Made by a program: the position numbers and the translations under genes. The notes under the pieces were generated by a model. It made no database searches. It had not been told where the DNA came from and saw only the letters and a list, made by a program, of their open reading frames with translations. A stretch of DNA of 64,000 bases from Actinernus sp. WN-2022 (taxonomy: Eukaryota; Cnidaria; Anthozoa; Actiniaria; Actinernidae): positions 82,059,032 through 82,123,031 of the forward strand of contig JAOWCC010000936.1 of the NCBI GenBank assembly GCA_030867875.1, read 5' to 3'. Below, piece by piece: positions 9,650-22,030 of the stretch. The first letter of the stretch is position 1. Every line of letters starts with the position of its first letter.

Positions 9650-12600
9650 TCAGGTTGCAAACGGTGAAGTCTGCCCCCTCCTTCCCCCTCACGTATCTAT
9701 CTCCAAAGAAACCACATTATCCAACATTCTTGCCATAAATAACATCATTTCTTAAACTTTGCAACTTAACACCTAGACATCAGTGTGTGCCTCGTAGTTG
9801 GTTCTCGTGGCCGTGGGCGTCAGTCGGTTATGGAACTTTAAAGAATATCATATTCAATCCGTGTTATATAAACCTTTTGAGTCGGTGTTCCGGTAATACG
9901 CAAAATAACGAATATATGTATACAATATATATGCACGCTAAATGGTCGGGACTGAGTATCATATTAGGTATATCACTGTTACAGTAGGGTTGCCAGCCCA
10001 CACTGGTTGTTAAGCACTGACCTTCACTAAATAACAAAAATCTTTCTTCGGTAAAATCAGTCATTAATACTTACGTGTACCTAGTTGTTGTCACGCGAAT
10101 TAATATGATATCGATATCATAAAGGAGACAATCAATGGATTTAAATTTCAGTAAAAAAAAAAAAACAGCAGAACAAAGAGAGACAAGTAGAATGACTTGA
10201 AGCAACCAGGACGGCGACGGCAATGACGACGGGACGTAGAAAAGTTTTCTGCCGAAATTTGGTGTGTACTATTTCCCTTGTTCGCCTTGAATTGTTTTTC
10301 ACAACCAGATTTTCGAAAAATATGATGAGTATAGAGTTCCGTTCACGCCGATTGAAAAACCGAGTGAATTACCAGTTCTGACGTTCGCGTCCTCTTTAAA
10401 ACGTACAATTTGTGGTTTTCATGTTGTGTTTTTGCATAAAATGGTGAAAATGTAGGCGACTGCGTGCATTTCAACGTGCAGTTCAGTTGTATTTTGTAAT
10501 TAAAGGCTATTGTTTTATGCCGTCATCCTAGACGTTGCCGTCGTGGTTGATTAAGGTTCCTTGTATCCATATCACCTTGAGTGACTGCATGAAACTCAAT
10601 TCAGCAATCTAAGGTTACCTAAAACATTGTGGGCTCATGAGACTGGATAAGCTTTAGGCAATAAAACACCACCCTCACTATAGTTAGTATAAAAACACCA
10701 CCCTCACATATCGTTAGTGAATATCGTGTTTATCAGTATATTTTCGGTTCAAAGTGAATAGCAAAATCATGGTGGACCGTCATGTGATGAAGCTGGTGAC
10801 CGACCAAGTGGACAATAGCGAAACCTTCATGCTCACCGCTCGTATTAGTGTCCACAATACTTTGTATTGCTAGACTACGTTTTCTACGCGTGGTCAGCCC
10901 CATCTTAGAGTCTCAGGTCTCGTTGTGGGGTTGGTGACCATACGTCCGCAATAGCTGAAATTGCGAAATTAGTTCATGAAATGTTTCACAATCCACACTG
11001 CTTCCACTCTCTCCCGGCTCTCGTCAACCCAATTCTATTAATACCTTATACTCCTACGCACCATCGAATGAAAAGTATCTAAGATAATTACAATATCTAT
11101 ACGCCTCTTGCTTTTCATATTTTGACGTAGCGAAACTAAACTGGTCATTATTACATCTGTTCAACGTTATTTATAGGTAGGGCGTGGACTATTGACTGCC
11201 GGAGCGCTCACATATCAACTAGACTGACAGAAAAACTGATTATAGCCATTGAAATACAAATGTATATTTTGCTGTCTATTGGTCTACCTATCTTTCTATC
11301 TGTCTGTCGTCTGTATATATACGTATACATTAGTTATGATCGTATACACGTATGAGTACATGTATAATAACGAGCGCAGGGTGTTTTTTTATTAGTAAGA
11401 GGTTAGCATATCATAACTGCCAGTTTAAGTTGTCTCGCTAAAGCAGTCTGCCTTTTTATGTACAAGCGAAGTAAAGGAAATCCCTAATGAACGATCTAAG
11501 CCTTGTTAACAAATGGTTTTCGATTACAACTACCTTGTATCGACTTTTACGGTAGTCTTGGCTTTGCCATGGAGCTTAGTTTCCCTCCAGTCTCCTGTTC
11601 CTCTTTGTACGTGTTCAACAAATCGTCACATCCTGATTACGAATCAATATCATATCAACTTCGAACTCTTGCCTGGAAGTTCCCAGTTTATTTCTGGGCA
11701 GTTCACGTGTGTCAGGAGATTAGCATGACTTCCCGTTAGAACACGTCAAAGACTTCACTCTCATCCTCGTTGGATGAGAATCAGTATTATTTATTGCCAA
11801 ACTGATGAATTTTACTTCTCACTAACTTGACTCTTTGATCATGCAAGGTCGATTTTGCTGACAAAAGCACTCTTGCTACTACTGAGTGCATTTTAAGAAT
11901 CGGTAAAGGGAAATTGTTGATTTTCCTGTTTTTAAGCTTTAAAACTCTGGCTCTAGGAAGATTTTGCATTCGTATTTGATTTTTGACCGATCCTGTATTG
12001 GACAAAGAATCACTATTCGGCGTCGTTTCAATCCAGTCACTCGCAGTATGTGATACTGAATAGGAGTTATGCCAAATCAGTTATACCGAATATATTATTT
12101 AGTTTACTATTGTAAAACTAGCGGAAGAAGTTGTTACAGTCTGTTCTTATCAAAGGAACGTTTTATCTCTGATTTGGAAATGGTCAAATAAACCCGATCA
12201 GCAGATACCCGACATTGCCGGGATAGACCACGGACTGATAGACCAAGAGTGCGAAGCCCCAGAACCGGCTCTACTGAGTCGTGGAAGAAGATGTTATTTA
12301 AAATATAAAACACGGAACAAGATCAAAACAATAACATTCTTACTAGAAGCATTTCAGTATAGCATATCTAGGATCCTGTTGTCGCTATGGAGCGTGTTTG
12401 AACGCCAAGCTAGATGAAACCGGATCCAGTTAACAACTTAAATAAGGCCGAAAAGATAAGAAAGTTATAAAGCTGAGAATGTTTATCCGATCTATAATTG
12501 AGCATATGAATCCCAAGACCTGTTAAAACATGGCACACTGGTGCAAAAGCCTAGTTATTTCAGTTCGTATCTCAATCTATGGTTTATATTTTTCATTTAG

Positions 12601-13600
12601 AATAAGTTCCGGCCATTTTTGACATTCCATAAAATCTACTCCACCCCTGTGTAACGGTTCCAATTAACTCGAAAGCGCATAACATGATATGTCGTGTACA
12701 CATTGGTTGGCAAACATTAAGCCTTGGAATACTAAAAGCATAATACAGTAATTGGTTCACCTGTCCTGTGGGTTGTAGAGACAATATGACGACAGACTAT
12801 GGATCTGTGTTACTACACTGTCTGATAATCTCCCATTCATTTTACCATTTGACGCGTTTCTGTAACGTAAATTCATTGATGAGCTAAATCCAACATTCGG
12901 ATGTTTAAGATTAGAATTGAAAGCAATATTGGCATCAGGCGATACTCACCGGCACAAACAACAGTTCATCAAACTCGGCTCGAACAAGAGAGATCCTCAA
13001 AATATCAGTTTCCTATTACTTGAATAGCAAGTTTACCAATCTCTTAGAAACGACAAAAAATCTTGAATACATTGATTGACAAGAAAACACATGCAGCAAA
13101 GAGTGCGGGAAGTTGTTTTGTCAAGTCTTCAAAGAAGCCTGGTCTAGCTTCATAGCCACGCTCCAGATATATATTTTCCATGTCGCGTGAGGAGGGTCTT
13201 CGGCTATAATTGTAAGAAAGTGGCTTACCAGAATTACTGTGACGTACTCTTTTACTCTGAGTGGGCAAACTTTGCAAAAACACGTTCAAACGGGTCAGCC
13301 GTGCCTTTGGAGTTAGACTGAGAATGAAGGACTGAAGAACTAACAAGAAATAGGCGAAGCAAGGTGCTAACTACTCGATAGAGACCAGGTTCGTACTGTG
13401 ATATGACCTTTACAAAGCAGTATTTAAAGGTTATGTTAAAAAAATGGCTGAGCTGACTGAGCCGTTAGTTAGTGTACAGTAAGCACGCGCACATCACGTG
13501 TACTGAGATCAAGCTGTCTCTGGCAATAGATTATTTCTTTTTTATTCAAAATGTTGGACTAGATGACTGCATGAGAGTTACGAGAAAACCCAAGGCAGTC
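9650..13600. other. Long intergenic stretch, nothing coding recognised
   Basis: I looked for WSC-like, D8C and SRCR exons and for LINE motifs and saw none. An open frame at 11503-11739 has no domain match and its codons look random. TA-rich simple sequence occurs near 9911-9932 and 11310-11370. Most of the interval looks like neutral AT-rich DNA. Confidence 0.5.
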
Positions 13601-13624
13601 TTGGTATAAGAAATAACAAAATCA

Positions 13625-13900
13625 GTTCAAATAATAGCACAGGACGTCAGTAGCAACCTTCTTATTAAACCGGAAGTTATGGATCGAGATGAGTTTTTGC
13701 TGCTTTATGTATGGCCAAGGGCAGGCCAAGGCATAAACAATTAAAATATTTGAGCAAAAACTGAGGATCCATAAAGGCACGGACCGTGCAAGCGAGTTTA
13801 ATAAAATGTTTATTTTATGGCTCAAAATTATTGAAAACCAGCTTTAATTTGTTGAAATGTTACAGTCCGTAGGAGATGTCGACCATAGCCGTACACGGTC
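13625..13900. repeat. Second copy of the 1.8-2.4 kb dispersed repeat
   Basis: GGATCCATAA near 13765 and the GCAAGCGAGTTTAATAAAATG segment near 13788, followed by a GGCTCAAAA stretch and an AGTCCGTA stretch, match the flank of the 25-bp minisatellite element at 1920-2390 in the same order. The 25-bp array itself is absent. This copy probably shows the unexpanded state. Confidence 0.65.
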
Positions 13901-15150
13901 ATGAAGTCATATAATAATACGGTGCTGCCACTGAACAAACTTACAATATTAGGACAAACATCCTCAGTATACAATATTAGAGCAGCAAGAGCTTGTTCGT
14001 TTGTAACATAGATAACATAACTGTTGCTTCATAGCACACTTGTAGTCTGACTATCGCTTGTTTTTAAGTCGTTATATTTATTAACAATTTTATATTAACC
14101 TGAGTCAACTGGTTTAATTAAATCAGATTTGTATATATTTTTAAAAGAGGGAAAACCTGAACGCTCAGAAATAAAATCTACTCCACATGTGTGAGGAATA
14201 CGGCTTGAAGTGGTGAAAACCCGTCTGTCAAACATTAATTTATTAAACAAATTCGATGCGACATCAGAGGGAATTAGCTGAAATGACGCAGCTTGACTTT
14301 AGTATCAACACTAACCATCATTTCCATACATATTGCTTTAATCTCGGGTAACTAAAGCTCCCTAATTTGAGGTTTTCTGTTATTACCGGTTACATATTTT
14401 TGTTCATTTCAGTTGCTCCAAATTTAATGAGGTTATTTTTCTTAAAACAGTATTAGAAAAAGGAATGTTTCAAAAACAAAACAAAACAAAACAAAAAAGT
14501 CCTCTATTTGCACACATTTGCGACGACATTGATATACGGGGTTAGGGTGTCTAGACAGGGTTTATCCTAGCTTCAGGACTTGAGTATCTTGTACCCTGTT
14601 CACAGAATGCTTACTAATCCCATACCTAATATATGTTGATAGAAAGAGTGTAGAAATGCCAAAAGGCCTGTCATAAATATGAATTATCGACAGCTGTTAA
14701 AGCAACCCTAATAACAGGAACTGCCACTGTTGATGAGGGCGACTTTCCTTTCAAGTAATATAAAAGTTTCTTGTGTTAATTTACTCATACATGTAAGCCG
14801 CTAAAAAACGGCTCTTATACAGTCTCGCTTCCGTCTTTTACTGCCCACGCGCCGCGGCCTACAGCTGATTAATATATACCAGCATATTGAAGGAGGCATT
14901 ATCCTTAGACACATGCACACGAGGCGAGTCCCGCGGTAGTACATTATTTATCTTGAGGTCGAAATTATTCTATAGATCACGGCTGATGTTGCTCATATGT
15001 CACAAACAGAATTTAAAAGCCTTGTTCTTGAGTCACATAACGTTTAGCGGCCTCCCAAAATTCCGGGAAGTACCTCTCCCTCACCCCACATCACCCGGGC
15101 AAGTAAACTGCTTCCTTTGTGAAAAGAGGTGTGGTCACGCGCTGGGTTAT
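13900..15150. other. Intergenic, nothing recognised
   Basis: AT-rich sequence with a short (ACAAA)n stretch near 14475-14500. No exon or RNA gene is supported. Confidence 0.55.
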
Positions 15151-15157
15151 ATCTTTA

Positions 15158-15368
15158 CGAAGTCCAAGGACTACGGCAAAGCTGACACAACGTAGGATTT
15201 TATATTGTATAATTATTGAATATTACAATATTTCGGCTGGCCAAACCAGCCTTCTTGTAACATCTAGTACCTGAAGAAGGCTGGTTTGGCCAGCCGAAAT
15301 ATTGTAATATTCAATATACAATATAAAATCCTACGTTGTGTCAGCTTTGCCGTAGTCCTTGGACTTCG
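15158..15368. repeat. Large near-perfect palindrome (arms about 95-99 bp)
   Basis: The left arm from CGAAGTCCAAGGACTACGGC to about 15256 is the reverse complement of the right arm from about 15274 to 15368. The loop is only about 17 bases. The inner arms read GGCTGGTTTGGCCAGCC, itself partly palindromic. The element is most likely a foldback transposon. Arms this similar imply a young insertion or gene conversion between arms. Confidence 0.85.
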
Positions 15369-15739
15369 TATTCATTTTCATTTTGGCTGATTAGATCTGA
15401 CTTAGATCCAACGTAGCAACCAGCAGGATTTTCGTCCACGGTTCTTTGCAATTTTCAAGTTTATATCTTTAGCCATGAGTCAGATTACATGCTCATTAGC
15501 CGCCACCAACAGCTCCCAACTGCACCAACAACAGTGGTAAATTATAGAAAGAACGTAGCCTCTTCCGCAGCCAACCCGATCTATATAAGTTTCCATCGGT
15601 GACTCTAAGACTCGTTCCCAGACCACGGATTTTAGCTGAGATTCCGTGACCGGTATAGAGTTGCCTGAAGAGGAGACTTGAAAGAACGAATGATGGCACA
15701 CATGCGGTACTGGCATCGATCAATGCACACAGAAAGGGC

Positions 15740-16085
15740 GTGTCACTACTTAATATGGTGTGTCACTACTAATATGGTGTGCCACTACCTAATATGGTGT
15801 GCCACTACCTAATATGGTGTACCACTACCTAATATGGTGTGCCACTATACCTAATATGGTGTGCCACTACCTAATATGGTGTGCCACTATACCTAATATG
15901 GGGGATATGGTGTGCCACTACCTAATATGGTGTAGCACTACCTAATATGATGTGCCATTACCTAATTTGGTGTACCACTTCGTAATATGGTGTGCCATAA
16001 CCTAATTTGGTGTCACTATATACCTAATAGGGTGTGCAATTGTAACTATATACCTAATATGGTGTGTCACTATTGAATATGGTGT
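15740..16085. repeat. 21-bp minisatellite (AATATGGTGTGCCACTACCT)
   Basis: About 15 imperfect copies are visible, with point changes and small indels that increase towards the right end. There are no spacers and no coding potential. Confidence 0.85.
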
Positions 16086-16110
16086 GTCATGAGACCCAAA
16101 ATAACGGCAA

Positions 16111-16330
16111 ACGATTTCCCACGGGCGTAGAGGGAGGTTGAGTTCGCGAGTTTTTAGTTGAGAACCCTAGCTCTAGGTGGGTAAGATCTTGTTTACTGAC
16201 CGGTTAGGGTTTTTTTATGGTGCAGGGTAGGGTTTTAGTTAGTTTAAAATTCCCAGCATAATTTTCCGTGTAATTATATATGTCTGTGACACCGCGAACT
16301 CAACCTCCCTCTACGCCCGTGGGAAATCGT
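16111..16330. repeat. 220-bp TIR element
   Basis: ACGATTTCCCACGGGCGTAG at the left is exactly mirrored at the right end. The inverted arms run about 38 bases, through GAGGGAGGTTGAGTTCGCG. CCAAAATAAC occurs just outside both ends (about 16097 and 16335) and may be an older flanking duplication. Confidence 0.8.
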
Positions 16331-16339
16331 CTCCCCAAA

Positions 16340-17220
16340 ATAACCTGACATGTTACACTGAATCCCCGTCATCAATTCAAATGTATTTCAAAGCCCAAAA
16401 TTAGCTTTTAATCCGTGAAACAATGGTAGCTTTGATAGAAAGAGTCTGTTTGAATACTCTTATTCGTATAAACTCAAATTTATATAAAGGTCATCGTGAC
16501 GATCAATTGTAATGTTGCACAAGAAAATAATGTGCAATTCTTCCCGACTATTAGTTCTATCGATCAGGTACTGGCAAAGAAACTGATATACGCCTTGAAA
16601 TGGAACAATTTATGGACCGGAAGACCTTGGCAAACTTACGCACTGAGTATGTTGATTTGGCTAATTACTATCCACCGAGCCTACTACATGTCATGAATAC
16701 TCCTCACTGGTCAAATAACAAAAACCTTGAACATTAATTGATGTAGTGTAGTAAGCGGATAGCAAGCCACTTGTGTTCTGAGGAGCTAAATTGAGATTGG
16801 ATAACCAAGAAGGAAAATAGTTGTGTTGGAAAACGCTGTCGCCGTTCTTCAACGAAGCCGGCGGGTTTTTGTACGACGCTACAGAACATTGTGAATAACA
16901 TTTGTTGGTATATCTGACGTTGTATTCAGCGTGTCTTCGCTGACTAGAAGAGTAAAGAGTCAAATAGAAGACAAAAAGTAACACCTCGCGAACGTATTAA
17001 CTCAGAAACTAAGGATAGGCGTAGGCCTCGTGCTGTGGGATGGTGAGTATTGTATGTAGTTCCTTTATCACGTATCTACGGCGGATAGACTCGAGACAGA
17101 TGGACTGTAAATATCCAGATTGTATATTCGGTGACACCCAATAATGATGTGCCAATGCCATTAAACCAATCCTACTTTATTTTCAATATTAAAGTTGACA
17201 GATTTCTGATTCCTTTTGCT
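16340..17220. other. Upstream region of gene C
   Basis: No exon is recognised. Open frames at 16496-16696 (+) and 16691-16984 (-) have no recognisable domain. Confidence 0.5.
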
Positions 17221-17223
17221 CTT

Positions 17224-17229
17224 TATATA
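17224..17229 (+). promoter_or_regulatory. Candidate TATA box of gene C
   Basis: TATATA lies 86 bases before the start codon of gene C. This matches the position of TATA-like elements in genes B and D. Confidence 0.4.
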
Positions 17230-17309
17230 CAGCATCGGTGCAGCTCATCTCCTCACAATCAACTGCTCATCTGTCACTTCACTCGGTGTCTACAGCTTCT
17301 TCTTCTAAG

Positions 17310-20300
17310 ATGAATATTTCACGCGTGTTTTCTATTGCGGCGCTCGTATTTAGCTTCTGTATCTTCGCTGCTTACACTCAAGGTAAGTGACATAGAAACA
17401 GTAATTCCATAATATATTTTTTCACTCTTATTTTCATCCGCGTTTTGTTGCTGTTCTGATTGGAGTTTTTAGATGTTTTTTAGATGTTCGCATTAAATAA
17501 GAAACCAAAACTGAGCTGGTAACGTAGTGTTTTCCTCATACAGCGTACATACTGGTTTTTTTCCTTACACCGAACAGACCCTATGACTCACAGACAGGTT
17601 TCTTTCCTGTTTTTCTCAGATTTCTAGTTGTTACTTTTCTCCACACACGTACTAATAAGGGTTGCATGTCTGCAGGCATGGACGGTCCATAGAAATCTCA
17701 GTCGTGCACTTATTGAGGGCACTAATTCCGCTATTAAACTGAACAGAGAGTTAAAATGCACCAGGGTACGCGGTTGTGCGAAACAAGCGACGGTACCTTT
17801 ATCCCTTGGATAGCGCTACATCTGTAATTATAATCTGTACAGTTTAACTTAAACTCTTGTCAGTTAAGAGACAAGACACTTCTTTACAGCGTTCAGTCAT
17901 ATTCTTTACATTGCTATTGTGATATTGAGTGGAAAGTTTGTGTGTTTATTTATCATGAGATCTCGTTTGCCGTGCATGCTTTTACCGCGTTATTGTCTTC
18001 TTTGGTGAAAATAGATCGATCTAGCGATAATAACTATAGGATTACACGATATTTTAAATATACCTTGATTTTTCGGTTGTAATCACCGGCATCACTGTAA
18101 ACTTCCTCGTTATCAGTTACGAGACAAAGTAAAAGTGAAACGTTATTGTTGTGGATAATCAAATTGAGTTGAACTACGTCTTAAAGTTGACTGTGAATAA
18201 AAACGAGTACAAATAATAGTATGACGAGGTTAATTAACTTTTTGTATATGCCAGTTCTTGACGTTACGACAAAACACATTAGTATACATATACCACGCAA
18301 GTGAATAGTGCTTTTAGCGCGCTCTGATTGGCTACTCCTCCGGAGGTGAATATCCGTTGTTAGTGCATATACCACACCAGTGAATATCACTTTTCGCGCG
18401 CTCTGATTGGCTACTCAAACAGTGAATATGATTTCATATTCACCTCCGAGCGAAGCAGCGATCACCTCGCGCGAGTTTTTCTCCATTTGACAGAAAATAT
18501 AATAACTATTTGGTGCTGGCTATTCACCTGCAGTGTGGTATATACTAAAAGCGGCTCGGTAAATATCCACCACTATTCACCGACACTGAGGGAATAATTG
18601 TTAAGTGTGGTATATACTAAAACAATTATTCATCTTTGGTGTCGGTGAAAAGTCTTCGATAATATAGCTATTCACCTCCGCTTTCGGTAAATAATTTTTC
18701 ACTCTGAAACAGATTGGCCAGCGATCTCTGATAATGCACCTGTTCGGCTTTCTTGACAGTAAAGCTAATGGCTGCGATATTGATCTGAAGCGAACAGTAG
18801 AAAGTAGTAAGGAGTTCCTCCTCTCGAGTCAAAGGAAATTAACCTCTCTTTAAGGCATGATCACCATTCTACACTAATGACGTCTCAATTATTTAAGTTA
18901 TTTTAAAACTGCAATTTGTTGTTCGATGCGAGCAATTTGTACTTTATATCAAGTATGTATATGTGTATAAAGTAAAATAAATCCAAAACACACCTTGGGC
19001 ATCATTATATCAGAAGAAGATTGGATAGCTCGCTTTGTCGTTATTCAAAATCATCTCGGTTTCGTGCCAACCTTTGCTACATCCACCGTCCTTGGTCCCT
19101 GCGCAACACGGATACATGATAGCTAATTCCACGTGTTCAGATTATATAAGAACATATTTTTTGTAAAATATTCCTCTTGCGTGGACTTTCTAACGATATT
19201 CTAGCTCCGTCCTTCGTTCAGTGTTACTCAAAGTAGTCAAGGCAGATATTCGCGAGGTAGGTGGTCGATGCCTTGTGGAATCAAAACTAATCTATTTATG
19301 AAAAGACATGATGCTCAAGGTTGAATGATTCCAAAATACGTGATTAGTTGGGAAAAAGTGTCGACTTTAGGTAAATTAGTTTTTCAAAGTCCAGATCTGT
19401 AAATGGTTCGATTCGACGAATTACCTTTATATTTATCCAGACGACCTTAGTAACACACGAATCACCTTTATATTTGTGTTTTTAAAGCTCTAGAGCCATT
19501 TCTTCCCGTCGGATGCTTCGAAGACAGCACATCAGACAGGGCGCTCCCCAAACTAATTGCTAACTATCGACTGAGTCCTCCAATTATCGATTGGTCAGAC
19601 CTGAAAAAGACAATCGATGCTTGTGCACGTGTGGCGGTCAGCGGCGGCTTCGTGTATTTTGGTATTCAGTTCTGGGGAGAATGTTGGAGCGGTAACGACG
19701 CTCACGTGACTTATGACAAACACGGCAACTCCTCCAATTGTCAAGATGGCGTGGGGATGGGATATGCTAACTTTGTCTACAGGTTCACTGGGGCAGGTGA
19801 GGCGCGCACACTTCACTTCTCTGTCACACTTCTCGATCTGTCACACTTTTCTGTTACACTTCTTTGTCACACTTCTCTGTCACACTCCTCTGTCACACTT
19901 CTCTATGAACACACTTCGCTGTCGCACTTCTCTGTCACAATTCTCTGTCACATTCCTCTGTCAGACTTATGAGATTGGTCTCTATGAATAAAGTGCACAT
20001 GAATAACAATGTCTACTGTATTATCACTAGAAAACGAGTGCCTCTCCCCTACCCCGCTAAGTGCTGCAGACCGTGCGATGAGCTTCGTTCTAAGTCCTTC
20101 TAAACAGCCTATGTGTGATAGTCTGGCGGAGGCCTGGTACAGGTTTTTGCCCCCTGCTGGTAATGCCATGGCGACCAAGTGCGTCTCCAAAATGAGGTGT
20201 GGAACACTGGTTCCTGGGTGGATTAAAGTAAGTACTAAGTTATCTACAGTGAACTGAGAACGTGCCGAGGTAACGAAATCCCCACCAAGAAGCTTTGAAC

Positions 20301-21047
20301 GCTTAAGGTTGGGAAACTCTTGAAATTCCTTGCAGATCTTTTCACTAAAAAGCATGATGTTACCAAATATAATATAAGGGGTTCCACTACCTCGCTACAG
20401 TTGCTTCTCCCTAAAACAGAAAACTTTAAGAAAAGTTTTTCATATAGTGGGGCAAAAGTATGGGATTCCCTTCCAGAAACATTACGCAACTGTGAGTCAT
20501 TCCCCTCATTCAAGTCTAAAATTGCCACTCACATCTTTCCTACTCCTTAACTTAACTTCATTTTTTAATGAACTTGATACATAATTACTTTTATAATAGG
20601 TATATTTTTTGGAAAATAAATAGTACACTAAGGTTTATATTTTTTTAAAGCTTGTAATTTTTATCCACACGCCCCTTGTGGAAATCAGCAATATAGTTGA
20701 CAGGGCAAGCATGTTTAAATAAAGTTGTACCTACCTAGGTGATTATACCAAAATGTGGCAAAACCTTTCCCAGAAAGGGCTCTGTACCATGCTCTGATAA
20801 TGAACTGTCGACTTAACTGATTTGTTAGCTTGCCTAACTGTTTATCATTTATTCCCACACACTTCAGCCACAATATCACCCTCATCCAAGAAAGGGTATC
20901 ATCGATGGTGTAGTCTGCTTTAACTGGCGAAAGCAGTGCTGTCTCTGGAGCGAGCAAATCAAAGTGCGCAACTGCGGGAGGTTTTATGTGTACAAACTAA
21001 AAGGGCCAACAATTGGATGCCCACTACGTTACTGTGGCAATCTATAA
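17310..21047 (+). CDS. Gene C: secreted WSC-like + D8C protein (4 coding exons, 250 aa)
   Basis: Coding exons are 17310-17382, 19494-19796, 20031-20227 and 20868-21047. Phases 1, 1 and 0 join in one frame with GT-AG borders. Exon 1 is a signal peptide (MNISRVFSIAALVFSFCIFA) of exactly the same 73-base length as in gene B. Exon 2 is the WSC-like domain: VGCFEDS, IDACARVA, YFGIQFWGECWSG and GVGMGYANFVYRF. Exons 3-4 form one D8C: NECLS, ADRAMS, AWYRFLPPAG, CGTLVPGWIK, VCFNWRKQCC, KVRNCGRFYVYKL and LRYCGNL before TAA. The D8C-splitting intron lies after GWIK, earlier than in gene B, and contains a LINE 3' fragment. GTATAG follows the stop by one base, and a 3' UTR exon is likely at 21351. The product should be secreted; partners are unknown. 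Confidence 0.85.
18280..18690. repeat. MITE cluster in intron 1 of gene C
   Basis: GCGCGCTCTGATTGGCTACTC occurs twice (near 18316 and 18396). ATATACCACAC and GTGTGGTATATAC occur in opposite orientations at about 18367, 18534 and 18605. These look like overlapping copies of a small TIR element, with GTGAATA/TATTCAC motifs repeated throughout. CCAAT-type sites (ATTGGCTA) are included. Confidence 0.6.
20320..20700 (+). mobile_element. 5'-truncated LINE, reverse transcriptase C-terminus, in gene C intron 3
   Basis: The open frame at 20320-20550 reads YNIRGSTTSLQLLLPKTENF, then SYSGAKVWDSLPE and FPSFKSKIATHI. This is the usual C-terminal signature of non-LTR retrotransposon reverse transcriptases (jockey/RTE-like). 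The catalytic core is absent, so it is a dead 3' fragment on the same strand as gene C. Confidence 0.75.
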
Positions 21048-21350
21048 GGTATAGCCGATGGTTTACTTCACAATTCATGACATATCAGGTTAATATGGAT
21101 GTACATACAATTCATTACAAGAAAATGGGAAAAGGAGTGTAAAAGTAGATGGTTGGAAAGCAGTAGAGATTAAAAATGAGTAAATCAGCTAACCCCCTAC
21201 CCCACCAATTCCCATTCTCACCCCTATATCCCCAACACATATTATTCATGGGGGGGAGGGACAGTTTTCCCTAACCAGATACCCAAATAGAGAGGAGATA
21301 AACATTAATCAAGTTATATTTATACTTATATTTTTCTTTTCTTTCTTCAG

Positions 21351-21570
21351 CTGCCGTAAGGTGCCAGTATGGCGGTCTGGGCGAAAGCGCGCTGAGTATT
21401 TCGTCGCTGGTGTTCCAAGTAACAAAGGCCTTTCGAAGCTTGTTATGCTAAGAGTAGCTTTGGCTTGTTGTGCTAAGAGTAGCTTTGGCTTGTAATGCTA
21501 AGAGTAGCTTTGGCTTGACTGCTAAACATCTTTAATAGTAACTTATGTTATTCGAATTAAAAATAAAGAA
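21351..21570 (+). other. Putative 3' UTR exon of gene C
   Basis: A long T/C tract ending TTCTTCAG at 21350 precedes it. AATAAA at 21562-21567 could end it. Three imperfect copies of GCTAAGAGTAGCTTTGGCTTG (about 21448-21520) lie within. The layout repeats that of genes A and B. Confidence 0.5.
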
Positions 21571-21764
21571 ATGTGTTCATTAAAACAAGATTTAGATTGT
21601 TTTTCAGTCTCCCGGAGTGAGTTATTCCACTATTCCTAAAGAATTTGCTCTTTAGATATTTAACAAATAGAAGACGGTTCTCCATATTCTACAAATTACG
21701 GGAGCATTGTAAAAACACGCGCTTTCATTGGCTAATGAAGTGTGCTTCATTTAAAGGTTAGAGA

Positions 21765-21960
21765 CTGTGACGTGCGTGTTTTAAATACAGGCACGCGCTG
21801 ACTGTACGATGAACGAAATATAATGAATACTGACCAATACAGGCACGCGCTGACTGTACGATGAACGAAATAAAATGAATGCTACATGAGGCTGAATGCA
21901 GTATGAAGAAATTGTGAGTTCGTCGTACAGTCAGCAAGTTCCTGTATTTGTCAATAAAAC
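21765..21960. repeat. Duplicated and inverted CAGGCACGCGCTGACTGTAC element
   Basis: The block occurs directly at about 21788 and 21840. A mirrored GTACAGTCAGCAAGTTCCTG lies near 21923. It is consistent with a small TIR element that suffered a partial tandem duplication. Confidence 0.6.
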
Positions 21961-22030
21961 ACAAACATAAAGTCTGTAACTCTTTTAATATTCCAGTTGA
22001 GCGCATAGCGTGCTGTGGTCACCAATAAAG

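Noticed and set aside
11503..11739. Open frame with PVSCSSLYVF, considered as a decayed D8C start
   Set aside because: Only CSS matches; none of the later D8C motifs follow and no splice signals fit.
13044..13346. 100-aa minus-strand open frame
   Set aside because: No recognisable domain, no neighbouring exons and composition like random AT-rich sequence.
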